This document shows positions 1 to 7,142 of a stretch of 64,000 nt of DNA, one piece after another; the first letter of the stretch is position 1; every line of letters begins with the position of its first letter. The position numbers and the translations under genes are program-made. The stretch covers positions 123,867-187,866 of the forward strand of contig JAKQJC010000020.1 in assembly GCA_029561345.1 (NCBI GenBank). Reading direction: 5' to 3'. Below the pieces are notes generated by a model. That model saw nothing but the letters and a program-made list of their open reading frames with translations. It ran no database searches and had not been told where the DNA came from. This DNA is from Chloroflexota bacterium. GTDB taxonomy: Bacteria; Chloroflexota; Anaerolineae; Anaerolineales; Anaerolineaceae.

Positions 1-8
1 GTTTCCAC

Positions 9-728
9 ATGCCCGCACCCTTGATCGGAATCACCGGCTCGCGCGACAAATCGGCCAGCGGCCTGCCCGTCGTCTCCCTCACCGAAGCCTATGTCAACGC
101 CGTCATCGCCGCCGGCGGTCTGCCGGTGATCATCCCCGTCAACACCCCGCCCGATGCCTACGCCGGCCTTTTTGACCGTCTCGACGGCATCCTCTTTTCC
201 GGCGGCGGTGATATTGACATCGCCCGTTTCAACGGCCAGCCCCACCCGCGCGTTTATGAAGTGGACCTCGACCGCGACGACCTTGAGATCAACCTGGTGC
301 AGATGGCCGCCAAAAACAGCAAACCCTTCATGGGCATCTGCCGCGGCATTCAGGTCATCAATGTGGCCCTCGGCGGCACCCTCTATACGGATATCGGCGA
401 CCAGTTCCCCGGCGCCCAGCGCCACGACTGGTACCCCAACATTCCCCGCGATCACCGCCCTCACACGGTCAACGTGCTTCCCGGCACCCGCCTGGCCGAG
501 ATCATCGGCGCCGGCGACACCCCGGTCAACAGCCTGCACCACCAGGGCCTGCAAACCATTGCCCCCGTGCTGCGCCCCACCGCCTACGCGCCTGACGGCC
601 TGCTGGAAGGCGTTGAGCTGCCCGGTCATCCCTTCGGCCTCGGCGTGCAGTGGCACCCCGAATGGCTGCAGAGCATGGAAACCATGCGCACCCTGTTCCG
701 CGCCTTCGTCCAGGCGGCTGCCGCCTGA
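9..728 (+). CDS. Gamma-glutamyl-GABA hydrolase-like class I glutamine amidotransferase (peptidase C26)
   Basis: This 239-residue protein belongs to the PuuD-like peptidase C26 family, cytosolic class I amidotransferase folds that hydrolyse gamma-glutamyl amide bonds. The nucleophile elbow GICRGIQ puts the catalytic cysteine at residue 111. The HPE motif near the C-terminus supplies His216 and Glu218, so the triad is complete. The length is normal for the family. The true substrate cannot be read from the sequence because no putrescine-pathway genes lie nearby. The start is the first ATG in the window, eight bases from the edge, so an upstream start outside the window cannot be excluded. The next gene follows after about 60 bases on the same strand. 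Confidence 0.9.
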   Translation: MPAPLIGITGSRDKSASGLPVVSLTEAYVNAVIAAGGLPVIIPVNTPPDAYAGLFDRLDGILFSGGGDIDIARFNGQPHPRVYEVDLDRDDLEINLVQMAAKNSKPFMGICRGIQVINVALGGTLYTDIGDQFPGAQRHDWYPNIPRDHRPHTVNVLPGTRLAEIIGAGDTPVNSLHHQGLQTIAPVLRPTAYAPDGLLEGVELPGHPFGLGVQWHPEWLQSMETMRTLFRAFVQAAAA

Positions 729-790
729 TTGTGTATCCTCCGTTCGCAAGCTGAACGGCTTTGGCTCAATTCATTTCGGGGAGGTTTCTG

Positions 791-1570
791 ATGTCCACTG
801 ATTCTTTGCAACAAATTCTGATGTTTCCCTTCCGCGGGAACGGCTGGCAGGGGCGTTTCGCGGTTGCCTGCCTGCTGATGCTGGGCAACTATGTCATTCC
901 CATCATCCCGGTCATTTTCCTGGCCGGCTACCTGGTGGAGATCATGCGCCGTGTCATCCTCGACGGCCGCAGCCCGGAACTGCCCGATTGGTCCGATTTT
1001 GGCGGTTTTGGCCTGCGCGGCATCAAAGCCCTGGGGGCGGCTTTCATTCTAAACCTGCCGTCCGCCATCTTCATAATGGCCGGCCTGGTGCTTTCCTTTA
1101 TGCCGTCTCTGATGGTGCCCTTTATCGACCGGTTCTCCCGCGACGCTACCGGCCTGATTGTCTTTCTCATGTTGGCCATGATGGCCACCATGTTCGTGAT
1201 GTTTGGCATTGGCATGCTGTTTTCCCTGCTCATCGGCGCCTTCATGCCCGTCAGCCTGAATCACCTGGCTGCCAAAGACAGCTTCCTGGCCGCCTTCAAT
1301 ATCGGCGAATGGTGGAAGGTGATGCGCGCCAACCTCAGCGGTTATTTCCTCGCCTGGCTGGTGGTGATGGGGCTCTACATGGTGGCCATGTTTGCCATGC
1401 AGATCCTCTATTTCACCGTCATCCTCTGCTGTCTGCTGCCCATCGTGATGAGCGTGATTTACACCTACATGGGCATGGTGGCGGCTGCTCTGTTCGCCAG
1501 CGCCTACCGCGAAGGCCAAAGCCGCCTGACCTTCCACCTGCCCGCTGATGTGGACGCCCCGGCTGCCTGA
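791..1570 (+). CDS. DUF4013 polytopic membrane protein
   Basis: The protein has 259 residues and about five or six hydrophobic helices. Its shape matches DUF4013 membrane proteins: an N-terminal short amphipathic part, a helix ending GYLVEIMRRV, and the recognisable LPDWSDFGGF stretch. The ATG at 791 is chosen because GGGGAGG lies seven to ten bases upstream; the open frame extends to a TTG at 761, which has no such site. No enzymatic motif is visible, and the family has no settled function. The following EamA gene starts one base after its stop, so the two are probably cotranscribed, although a terminator-like hairpin lies just inside that gene. Confidence 0.8.
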   Translation: MSTDSLQQILMFPFRGNGWQGRFAVACLLMLGNYVIPIIPVIFLAGYLVEIMRRVILDGRSPELPDWSDFGGFGLRGIKALGAAFILNLPSAIFIMAGLVLSFMPSLMVPFIDRFSRDATGLIVFLMLAMMATMFVMFGIGMLFSLLIGAFMPVSLNHLAAKDSFLAAFNIGEWWKVMRANLSGYFLAWLVVMGLYMVAMFAMQILYFTVILCCLLPIVMSVIYTYMGMVAAALFASAYREGQSRLTFHLPADVDAPAA

Positions 1571-1571
1571 A

Positions 1572-2576
1572 ATGGCTTCAGCGCGCCTTTCCGTTTCCAC
1601 CCAAAATTCCCAAACCCCCGCACACCTCGCGCGGGGGTATTTTACGGCTGTGCTGGCGGCGGCCTTCCTTTCCACCACCGCCATCCTCATCCGCCACCTC
1701 ACCCAGACCTACCAGCTTCCATCCCTTATCCTGGCCTTCTGGCGTGATGTGTTTGTGGTGGCCACCCTGCTGCCGGCCATCGGCCTGCTGCGCCCGGCCC
1801 TGCTGAAAGCCGGCCGGCGCAACCTGGCTTACCTGGCCCTCTACGGCCTGGTGCTGGCGTTTTTCAATACCCTGTGGACCCTTTCGGTGGCGCTCAACGG
1901 CGCCGCCGTGGCCACTGTGCTGGCCTACTGCTCCTCGGCCTTCACCGCCCTGCTGGGCTGGTGGTTCCTCAAGGAGCGCATCGGCTGGCTGAAAATCGCC
2001 GTCATCACCGCCTGCATCGCCGGCTGTGTGCTGGTTTCCGGCGCCTATACTGCCGAAGCCTGGAACAGCAACCTGGGGGGCATTCTCGCCGGGCTGTTCT
2101 CGGGCCTGGCCTATGCCCTCTACAGCCTGATGGGCCGCTCGGCTTCACAGCGGGGCCTGAGCCCCTGGACCACCCTGATCTACACCTTCGCCTTTGCCTC
2201 GGTCTTTCTGCTGGGGGCCAATTTGCTGCAGGGCGGACCGCTGCCCGGTTCAGCCCAAACCCCCGCCGACCTGCTGTGGCTGGGCAGTTCCCTGCCGGGC
2301 TGGGGGGTTCTCTTCATTCTGGCGGCTGTGCCCACCGTGATGGGCTTTGGCATGTACAATGTCAGCCTTTCGCTGCTGCCCTCCAGCGTGGCCAACCTCA
2401 TCGTCACCGTTGAGCCGGTATTCACCGTGGTCACCGCCTTCTTCCTGCTTGGCGAAACCCTTTCCGGCGCGCAAATTGGCAGCAGCCTGCTCATTCTGGG
2501 CGGGGTGGCCTTCCTGCGGGTGGTGGAAGGCTGGCAGGAGCGCCGGGCCGAAAAAGAAGATCCGGCCGTTTATTAA
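1572..2576 (+). CDS. EamA/DMT-superfamily permease
   Basis: This 334-residue membrane protein has about ten predicted helices in two repeated halves, as in the drug/metabolite transporter superfamily (EamA domains). Examples are the LAFWRDV segment near residue 50 and the C-terminal half with SSVANLIVTVEPVFT. Such proteins usually export amino acids or other small metabolites, but substrate is not predictable. The ATG at 1572 follows the upstream stop directly; an in-frame ATG at 1548 would overlap DUF4013 and add a polar extension. The first 20 residues are polar and not typical for the family, and their DNA carries a GC-rich hairpin at 1614-1638. A good terminator follows the stop. Confidence 0.85.
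   Translation: MASARLSVSTQNSQTPAHLARGYFTAVLAAAFLSTTAILIRHLTQTYQLPSLILAFWRDVFVVATLLPAIGLLRPALLKAGRRNLAYLALYGLVLAFFNTLWTLSVALNGAAVATVLAYCSSAFTALLGWWFLKERIGWLKIAVITACIAGCVLVSGAYTAEAWNSNLGGILAGLFSGLAYALYSLMGRSASQRGLSPWTTLIYTFAFASVFLLGANLLQGGPLPGSAQTPADLLWLGSSLPGWGVLFILAAVPTVMGFGMYNVSLSLLPSSVANLIVTVEPVFTVVTAFFLLGETLSGAQIGSSLLILGGVAFLRVVEGWQERRAEKEDPAVY
1614..1638 (+). terminator. Terminator-like hairpin inside the EamA 5' coding region
   Basis: ACCCCCGC at 1614-1621 pairs with GCGGGGGT at 1631-1638 around a 9-base loop, and TATTTTA follows. The structure would suit a terminator for the DUF4013 gene but lies within the first 25 codons of the EamA gene. It could reduce readthrough or translation of that gene. 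The function is inferred. Confidence 0.4.
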
Positions 2577-2580
2577 ACAC

Positions 2581-2612
2581 AAAAGTGATCCCGAAAAGGA
2601 TCACTTTTTTTT
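2581..2612 (+). terminator. Rho-independent terminator after the EamA gene
   Basis: AAAAGTGATCC at 2581-2591 pairs perfectly with GGATCACTTTT at 2598-2608, followed by more T residues. The six-base loop and T-run are typical of an intrinsic terminator. The A-run on the other side makes it usable from the convergent DinB gene as well. Confidence 0.9.
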
Positions 2613-2642
2613 ATCCATTGTACTGTCAGTCGCTGGCGCCAG

Positions 2643-3362
2643 TCAGGCCTTCTCCGCCATCGCCGCCACCAGCTTATGGATATGCGCCACGTGATCGCGT
2701 TCATGCCAGACGGCGCGCCGCAGCAGCTTGCGCGGCGACCAGAACTCGCCATTCACGCCGCGCACCAGGTCCGCGCGCCCGGCCAGGGTTGGCAGCACCC
2801 GCCTCAGGTGTTCGCGGGTCAGTTCCAGGCGGGCCGCCGCCTCCTGCGGCAGGTCGGCATGCGGGCAGGCCGCCAGGCCCAGACGGTCCAGATACCAGTT
2901 TTCAGCTGTGGCCACATGGCGTAAAATGCCCGAAATATGCCAGCGCTCGCCGGGCAGCCGGGCTTCCAGCACCTTCTGCGGCAGCCCCTTCACGGCATCC
3001 AGCAAATCCATGCGGCTCCAGTTCAACAGCGCCAGCCCGCGGCTGATCTCTTCCTCGCACAGCGGGATCCAATCGTCGCGAAACCAGGCGTTGACCTCGT
3101 AACCCTTCTCGGCCACCGCCAGGCTGTCATCAATGAAATAAACATCCCAGGTATCCACCAGGCGCACATCAAAATCGCCCAGTTTCAGCCAGGGATCGGG
3201 GGTGTGTGCTTCCATCCAGGCCTGGTAATCCACCGCGGCGCGCGGCATGGCGATGATGGCAGAGCCCGAATCGGGTCCATAGGAAAAACAGCCCGGCAGG
3301 TCCAATGCCCAGGCCAGGGAACGGCCTTCAATGTTATTTTCAATGCCAATACGTAAAATCAT
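2643..3362 (-). CDS. DinB-superfamily protein with N-terminal extension
   Basis: This 239-residue cytosolic protein ends in a DinB/DUF664-type four-helix domain. The repeated histidines expected of that fold are seen in GERWHISGILRHV near residue 145 and in AVWHERDHVAHIHKL near the C-terminus; the latter H-x3-H is the usual metal-binding signature. The first 120 residues form a separate beta-rich region beginning MILRIGIENNIEGRSLAW that I do not recognise. DinB proteins include thiol-dependent transferases and damage-induced proteins of unknown role. The ATG overlaps the stop of a 31-residue upstream ORF by four bases (ATGA), suggesting translational coupling. A second DinB domain occurs at 27325-28509 as a HAD fusion. 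Confidence 0.75.
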   Translation of the reverse strand: MILRIGIENNIEGRSLAWALDLPGCFSYGPDSGSAIIAMPRAAVDYQAWMEAHTPDPWLKLGDFDVRLVDTWDVYFIDDSLAVAEKGYEVNAWFRDDWIPLCEEEISRGLALLNWSRMDLLDAVKGLPQKVLEARLPGERWHISGILRHVATAENWYLDRLGLAACPHADLPQEAAARLELTREHLRRVLPTLAGRADLVRGVNGEFWSPRKLLRRAVWHERDHVAHIHKLVAAMAEKA

Positions 3363-3454
3363 TGCGGTTTTTTCTTATCCGTGACAAGGGTGGCCAGCGA
3401 CATGGCTCCAAAAACGATGCTGAACAAAAAGATGACAGCAGAGATTGCTTCCAT
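3359..3454 (-). CDS. Tiny single-span membrane protein coupled to the DinB gene
   Basis: A 31-codon ORF starts with ATG at 3454 and has GGAGG (3461-3465) six bases upstream. It reads as a short N-terminus, a hydrophobic helix of about 20 residues (AVIFLFSIVFGAMSLA and onward), and a lysine-rich tail KKKPQ, which fits a small membrane protein with its tail in the cytoplasm. Its stop overlaps the start of the DinB gene in an ATGA junction. It could be a regulator or partner of that protein, or only a leader ORF that aids its translation. No homolog is recognised. Confidence 0.55.
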   Translation of the reverse strand: MEAISAVIFLFSIVFGAMSLATLVTDKKKPQ

Positions 3455-3683
3455 TTTACACCTCCGGGCAGGTTTTGCGGGCGATTAATTTGAAATTCAA
3501 GCGGGACCGGCTTTATGTAAGACGGCCGACAGCCGGAAAAAGTTCCTGGAACTGATAAAGAAAACCCGCTTTGAATGATTCCGTTGCGGGCAGGGCTTTT
3601 GAAAGTCAGATTCGGATGGCATGCTGGCCGCGCCTGTGCTATCATCACAGCATGCTGACCGCAATAACGAAAGGAAGAAAATC

Positions 3684-4730
3684 ATGCAGCCCTTACCCGA
3701 TGAACCCACCCTCTGGCGCGCTGTGAGCGAGCGCAGCGTTGAATTTGACGGTGCCTTTGTCTATGCTGTGCTCTCGACGGGCATTTACTGCCGCCCGGTG
3801 TGCCCCTCGCGCCGCCCGCGCCGCGAAGGTGTGCGCTATTTTGCCGCGCCCGCCGAGGCGGAAGCCGCCGGTTTCCGCGCCTGCCAGCGCTGCCAGCCCG
3901 AGGCAGCCCGTTCAAACTGGGTGCAGCAGGCCTGCCGCCGCATGGATGAAACCCCCGAAAACTCGCCGCCCCTGCCCGAACTGGCCCGCGAGCTGGGCCT
4001 CAGCCCCTCGCACCTGCGCCGCCTGTTCCGCGCTGAACTAGGCATCACCCCCCACCAATACGCTGCCGCGCGCCGCCTGGAACGCTTCAAAGCCGGGGTG
4101 CGCGAAGGCCAGGCCGTGACGGATGCCATTTACGGTGCCGGCTACGGCTCCAGCAGCCGCCTGTATGAAAACGCCGCAGCCCGCCTAGGCATGACGCCCG
4201 GCGCCTACCGCAAAGGCGGCGCCGGCCTGCTGATCCGCTACACCCTGGTGGATGGCTGGCTGGGGCGCATGCTGCTGGCCGGCACGGAACGCGGCCTGTG
4301 CATGCTCTCGCTGGGCGATACGGATGCCCTGCTTGAAGCCGCCCTGCGGGTAGAGTTCCCCGCTGCCAGACTCGTGCGCGATGACGCCGCCCTGGCTGCC
4401 TGGGCTGCTGCGGTGTTGCAATATCTGGACGGCAGCCCCGCTCTGGACCTGCCGCTGGATGTGCAGGCCACCGCCTTCCAGAGCCGGGTCTGGCAGGCCC
4501 TGCGCGCCATTCCCTTTGGACAAACCCGCACCTATTCTGAAATTGCCGAAAGCATCGGTCAGCCGCGGGCAGCCCGCGCCGTGGGGCATGCCTGCGCTGC
4601 CAATCCGGTCTCGCTGGTCACCCCCTGCCACCGCGCCCTGCGCCAGGATGGCTCCCTGGGCGGCTACCGCTGGGGCCTGGAACGCAAGCGCCGCCTGCTG
4701 GCCCTTGAGCAGGGAAAAGGCGAAGGCTGA
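3684..4730 (+). CDS. ada: Ada-type bifunctional methyl-DNA repair protein and AraC-family regulator
   Basis: This 348-residue protein has the three Ada modules in order. The zinc-binding methylphosphotriester acceptor has Cys36 and Cys40 in CRPVC and a second pair in CQRC. An AraC-type helix-turn-helix follows (about 85-180, LARELGLSPSHLRRLF). The C-terminal O6-alkylguanine alkyltransferase has its acceptor Cys315 in PCHR. In the E. coli model, methyl transfer to the N-terminal cysteine makes Ada an activator of repair genes, including itself. The ATG at 3684 is preferred over the first in-frame ATG at 3621 because AAGGAAG precedes it and homology begins there. No alkA or alkB neighbour is present; the downstream genes are a toxin-antitoxin pair with their own promoter. 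Confidence 0.93.
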   Translation: MQPLPDEPTLWRAVSERSVEFDGAFVYAVLSTGIYCRPVCPSRRPRREGVRYFAAPAEAEAAGFRACQRCQPEAARSNWVQQACRRMDETPENSPPLPELARELGLSPSHLRRLFRAELGITPHQYAAARRLERFKAGVREGQAVTDAIYGAGYGSSSRLYENAAARLGMTPGAYRKGGAGLLIRYTLVDGWLGRMLLAGTERGLCMLSLGDTDALLEAALRVEFPAARLVRDDAALAAWAAAVLQYLDGSPALDLPLDVQATAFQSRVWQALRAIPFGQTRTYSEIAESIGQPRAARAVGHACAANPVSLVTPCHRALRQDGSLGGYRWGLERKRRLLALEQGKGEG

Positions 4731-4743
4731 GCCGCCAGCCCTC

Positions 4744-4772
4744 TTGCAATTCAGCCTGCTTCGCGCTATAAT
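4744..4772 (+). promoter_or_regulatory. Sigma70-type promoter of the toxin-antitoxin operon
   Basis: TTGCAA at 4744-4749 and a perfect TATAAT at 4767-4772 are separated by 17 bases. Transcription would start near 4779, about 34 bases before the antitoxin ATG. The -10 box is embedded in the palindrome at 4769-4798. Confidence 0.85.
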
Positions 4773-4798
4773 CTAGTCAGACTAGTCTGACTAGATTA
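4769..4798. promoter_or_regulatory. Perfect 30-bp palindromic operator of the toxin-antitoxin operon
   Basis: The 15-base half TAATCTAGTCAGACT is followed immediately by its exact reverse complement. It covers the end of the -10 box and the expected start site, the classic place for autorepression by a Phd/YefM antitoxin or its toxin complex. Repeated AGTC/GACT elements within it could give more than one dimer site. Binding is inferred. Confidence 0.75.
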
Positions 4799-4812
4799 CA
4801 AGGAGGCGCAAA

Positions 4813-5070
4813 ATGGATAACATCTGGCAGCTTCAGGAAGCCAAAAGCAAGTTTTCCGAAATGGTGGACCGCGCCCTGACGGAAGGCGTGCAAATTGTCA
4901 CCCGCCGCGGCGCCAAGGCGGTGGTGGTGATCCCCTTTGACGAATACGAGCGGCTCACCCGCCCCGAGGTTCCCCTGTCGCATTTTCTGCTTGCCTCGCC
5001 TCTGGCAGGCTCAGAAATCAACGTGGACCGCGACCGCAGCCTGCCCCGCGAAATCGGCATCGAAGCATGA
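4813..5070 (+). CDS. Phd/YefM-family antitoxin
   Basis: This 85-residue protein begins with the Phd/YefM signature, WQLQEAKSKFSEMVDRAL, then VQIVTRRGAKAVVVIPFDEYERL, which form the dimerising DNA-binding fold. The C-terminal 25-30 residues form the tail expected to neutralise the toxin. AAGGAGG at 4800-4806 gives a strong ribosome site. The stop overlaps the toxin start in an ATGA junction, so antitoxin and toxin are translationally coupled. The gene probably represses its own promoter through the palindrome just upstream. Confidence 0.92.
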   Translation: MDNIWQLQEAKSKFSEMVDRALTEGVQIVTRRGAKAVVVIPFDEYERLTRPEVPLSHFLLASPLAGSEINVDRDRSLPREIGIEA

Positions 5071-5486
5071 ATTACCTCCTCGATACCTGTGTCCTTTCTG
5101 AATTTACCCGCCGCCAGCCCAATCAGAGGGTGATCAACTGGCTGGACAGCATTGACGAAGAAAAATTGTATCTCAGCGTCATCACCATCGGTGAAATTCA
5201 GCGCGGCATAGAACGCCTGCCTGAATCACACCGCAAAACCGGCCTGCTGGTGTGGATGAACAACGGCCTGATGGCCCGCTTTGGCCCGCGCATTCTCCCC
5301 CTCGATGCGCCCACCCTTTTTCTCTGGGGCTCGCTCACCGCGCGCATGGAAGCGGGCGGCCAGCCCATACCGGTGATGGATTCGCTGATCATCGCCACAG
5401 CTCTGCAAAACAACCTGATCATTGCCACGCGCAACGTGGCCGATTTTATGCCCGCCGGGGTGCAGGTGATCAACCCCTGGATGTAG
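5067..5486 (+). CDS. VapC-family PIN-domain ribonuclease toxin
   Basis: This 139-residue PIN-domain protein begins NYLLDTCVLSE, the usual VapC opening. Candidate metal-binding acids are Asp6, Glu43 (in TIGEIQRG), Asp105 (in PVMDSLIIATA) and Asp126 (in NVADF), so the active site looks intact. VapC toxins cleave tRNA or rRNA when freed from antitoxin. Pairing with a Phd/YefM antitoxin rather than VapB is common in environmental bacteria. The gene is the last of a two-gene operon and is followed closely by a tRNA-Gly gene with its own promoter. Confidence 0.92.
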   Translation: MNYLLDTCVLSEFTRRQPNQRVINWLDSIDEEKLYLSVITIGEIQRGIERLPESHRKTGLLVWMNNGLMARFGPRILPLDAPTLFLWGSLTARMEAGGQPIPVMDSLIIATALQNNLIIATRNVADFMPAGVQVINPWM

Positions 5487-5507
5487 AAAAAAAATTCCAT
5501 CTGCATC

Positions 5508-5536
5508 TTGCCGGAAATTTCCTTATCCGGTATAAT
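5508..5536 (+). promoter_or_regulatory. Promoter of the tRNA-Gly gene
   Basis: TTGCCG at 5508-5513 and TATAAT at 5531-5536 are 17 bases apart. The predicted start near 5543 lies only about three bases before the mature tRNA, so very little 5' processing would be needed. Confidence 0.75.
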
Positions 5537-5545
5537 TCATTTTAC

Positions 5546-5617
5546 GCGGGCGTCGCCAAGTGGTAAGGCATCAGCCTTCCAAGCTGATATTCGCGGGTCC
5601 GAATCCCGTCGCCCGCT
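5546..5617 (+). tRNA. tRNA-Gly (anticodon TCC)
   Basis: The 72-base sequence folds as a cloverleaf. The acceptor stem is GCGGGCG (5546-5552) with CGCCCGC (5610-5616), fully paired, and the discriminator base is T. The anticodon arm is TCAGC-CTTCCAA-GCTGA, with anticodon TCC at 5578-5580, which reads GGA and other GGN codons. The T arm is GCGGG-TCCGAAT-CCCGT. CCA is not encoded. Confidence 0.96.
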
Positions 5618-5785
5618 CTGCATCAGGGACTTTCCAGGGCAGATTCTCCAATTTAAATCTGCATCAAGTTGATAATCAGGGGATTAACGGTTCCTGCTTT
5701 GGGCAGGGGCTGTTTTGTTTGGGGGGATATTTCGCCCAAATCATTGCACCACATTAAACTGTTCATAACAACCCAAGGAGAAAAC

Positions 5786-6646
5786 ATGAAGCTCGACCCG
5801 CGCCATCTGTTCCGCACGCCTGCATTTCAGGTTCTGTTTGTTGCGCTGTTTGTACTCGTCCTGATCACCGGCTGCAATACCGCCGCCGCCAAAACGGCTG
5901 CCCCGACGGAAGTTCCCACTGCCGCCCCCACCGACACGGCAGCCCCCACCGACACCCCGGAACCCACTGCCACCCCAGAGCCCACCGCCACACCTGAACC
6001 CACGGCCACCCCGGAACCCACCAAAACCCCCACCCCCAACAAGACCAAGATCGCTGCCGCCACTGCCACTCAGGCTGCCGCCGACAAGCTGGCTGCTATT
6101 GCCCCCGACCTCGAAAAGATGGGCTTCACCCCCGACCAGGGTTCTCTTTTCTGGTTCCAAGATGAGGCCATGACCTTTGTGTCCAAAGCTTATCGGGAAG
6201 AAAACCTGGATGTCCTCTCCCTCAAAAAGGTGAAAAATTTTGTCCTCCAGACCGAAGTGACCTGGGACAGCACGGCTGGCTTCGCCGGCTGCGCCATCAC
6301 CTTCCGCCTGAAACCTGAACTGAACGAGGGCAGCCGCTATATGTTCCCCATCATGCGCCTCTCCGGCGCCCCTGCCTTCGACCTGGAATTTCAAGAGTAC
6401 AGCGAAACAGTAAACCTCTACAACAACGTGATCTTTGACAAAAATATCAGCGACAAAGCCGGCGCCACCAACATCCTTTCCCTTGTTGTTGAGGGAAACA
6501 AGTTCACCCCCTACATCAACGGCAAGAAATACCGCTCGATCACTTCTGACAAGCTGGATGAAGGCCTGATTGCCTTCTCTTCCTGGCAGGATTCCGGCAC
6601 CACCACCTGCGCCTTCTCGAACAGCTGGCTGTTCCTCTTGAAGTAA
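5786..6646 (+). CDS. Lipoprotein with Thr/Pro-rich linker and a C-terminal jelly-roll-like domain
   Basis: This 286-residue protein has a lipoprotein signal with lipobox LITGC (Cys30). A low-complexity linker of TxEP/ATPEPT repeats follows to about residue 90, and then a folded C-terminal domain of about 190 residues. The domain is rich in beta-strand patterns, such as FAGCAITFRLKP and NKFTPYINGKKYRSI, and resembles LamG/DUF1080-type concanavalin-like modules that often bind glycans. No catalytic motif is evident. The ATG at 5786 has AAGGAG six bases upstream; an in-frame ATG at 5669 has no signal sequence. The 168 bases between it and the tRNA hold no gene I can support. Confidence 0.75.
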   Translation: MKLDPRHLFRTPAFQVLFVALFVLVLITGCNTAAAKTAAPTEVPTAAPTDTAAPTDTPEPTATPEPTATPEPTATPEPTKTPTPNKTKIAAATATQAAADKLAAIAPDLEKMGFTPDQGSLFWFQDEAMTFVSKAYREENLDVLSLKKVKNFVLQTEVTWDSTAGFAGCAITFRLKPELNEGSRYMFPIMRLSGAPAFDLEFQEYSETVNLYNNVIFDKNISDKAGATNILSLVVEGNKFTPYINGKKYRSITSDKLDEGLIAFSSWQDSGTTTCAFSNSWLFLLK

Positions 6647-6660
6647 GCTTTTTACTTTTC

Positions 6661-6696
6661 CCCGGGTCTGCCGCCTGAAATTGAGGCAGACCCGGG
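6661..6696 (+). terminator. Strong hairpin after the lipoprotein gene
   Basis: CCCGGGTCTGCC at 6661-6672 pairs with GGCAGACCCGGG at 6685-6696 across a 12-base loop. There is no T-run after it, so it may act as an mRNA 3' stabiliser or a weak terminator. Confidence 0.5.
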
Positions 6697-6795
6697 TCCT
6701 CACAAAACCTTTCAAGGAAACCGGTGGCCTGAACTTGAAAGCTGAGACGTCCGGATGCCCTGCGCCGGCGGTCACCTCAAAAGCGTTATTATTTC

Positions 6796-6993
6796 ATGAA
6801 TGTCCTGGCTCAATTATTACCCTTCATTTATATCCCCGAATTGATCATCGCGCTGGCTTTCAGCGGCTGCGGCATCCTTATGTCTGCTGTGGCTGTTGTC
6901 AAGGCAGGCAAGGTTTCAAAAGCCTACAACAAAGGGATTATCATCACCGTTTTCCTGTGCGCCCTCTTTTATTACCTGGCCTTCTCGGTATAA
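6796..6993 (+). CDS. Small two-helix membrane protein
   Basis: This 65-residue ORF has two hydrophobic segments: residues about 5-33 (IYIPELIIALAFSGCGILMS) and about 47-64 (IIITVFLCALFYYLAF). A short loop with lysines separates them (KAGKVSKAYNKG). The coding pattern and a strong terminator directly after it support a real gene. I do not recognise the family. It lies alone between the lipoprotein and the ECF sigma operon. Confidence 0.6.
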   Translation: MNVLAQLLPFIYIPELIIALAFSGCGILMSAVAVVKAGKVSKAYNKGIIITVFLCALFYYLAFSV

Positions 6994-7015
6994 TCCGGCC
7001 TGAATGCTTTCATCC

Positions 7016-7045
7016 AGCCCCGAGGCTCTGCTCGGGGCTTTTTTT
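7016..7045 (+). terminator. Rho-independent terminator
   Basis: AGCCCCGAG at 7016-7024 pairs with CTCGGGGCT at 7031-7039, followed by seven Ts. It ends the small membrane protein transcript and isolates the sigma operon downstream. Confidence 0.92.
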
Positions 7046-7065
7046 ATGCCTTCCTGCCCCAATTT

Positions 7066-7091
7066 TGAACCTTTTGTCTCTCTGCTGCGAC
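7066..7091 (+). promoter_or_regulatory. Candidate ECF-type promoter of the sigma operon
   Basis: TGAACC at 7066-7071 and CGAC at 7088-7091 are 16 bases apart, resembling the AAC / CGT-type elements used by many group-IV sigma factors. It sits 52 bases before the sigma ATG, which would fit autoregulation. The match is by eye and weak. Confidence 0.35.
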
Positions 7092-7142
7092 ATACTCTAT
7101 GAAAGGCTGCAAAAGTTCACAGGATGTTGATGATACAATAAC

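Noticed and set aside
5920..6040. Regular short repeats that might look like a CRISPR array
   Set aside because: They are in-frame codons of a TxEP-type linker in a lipoprotein; unit size and spacing do not fit repeat-spacer structure.
5741..6775. A Gly-rich 344-codon frame opposite the lipoprotein
   Set aside because: It arises from the Thr/Pro repeats read on the other strand; no ribosome site or motif supports it.
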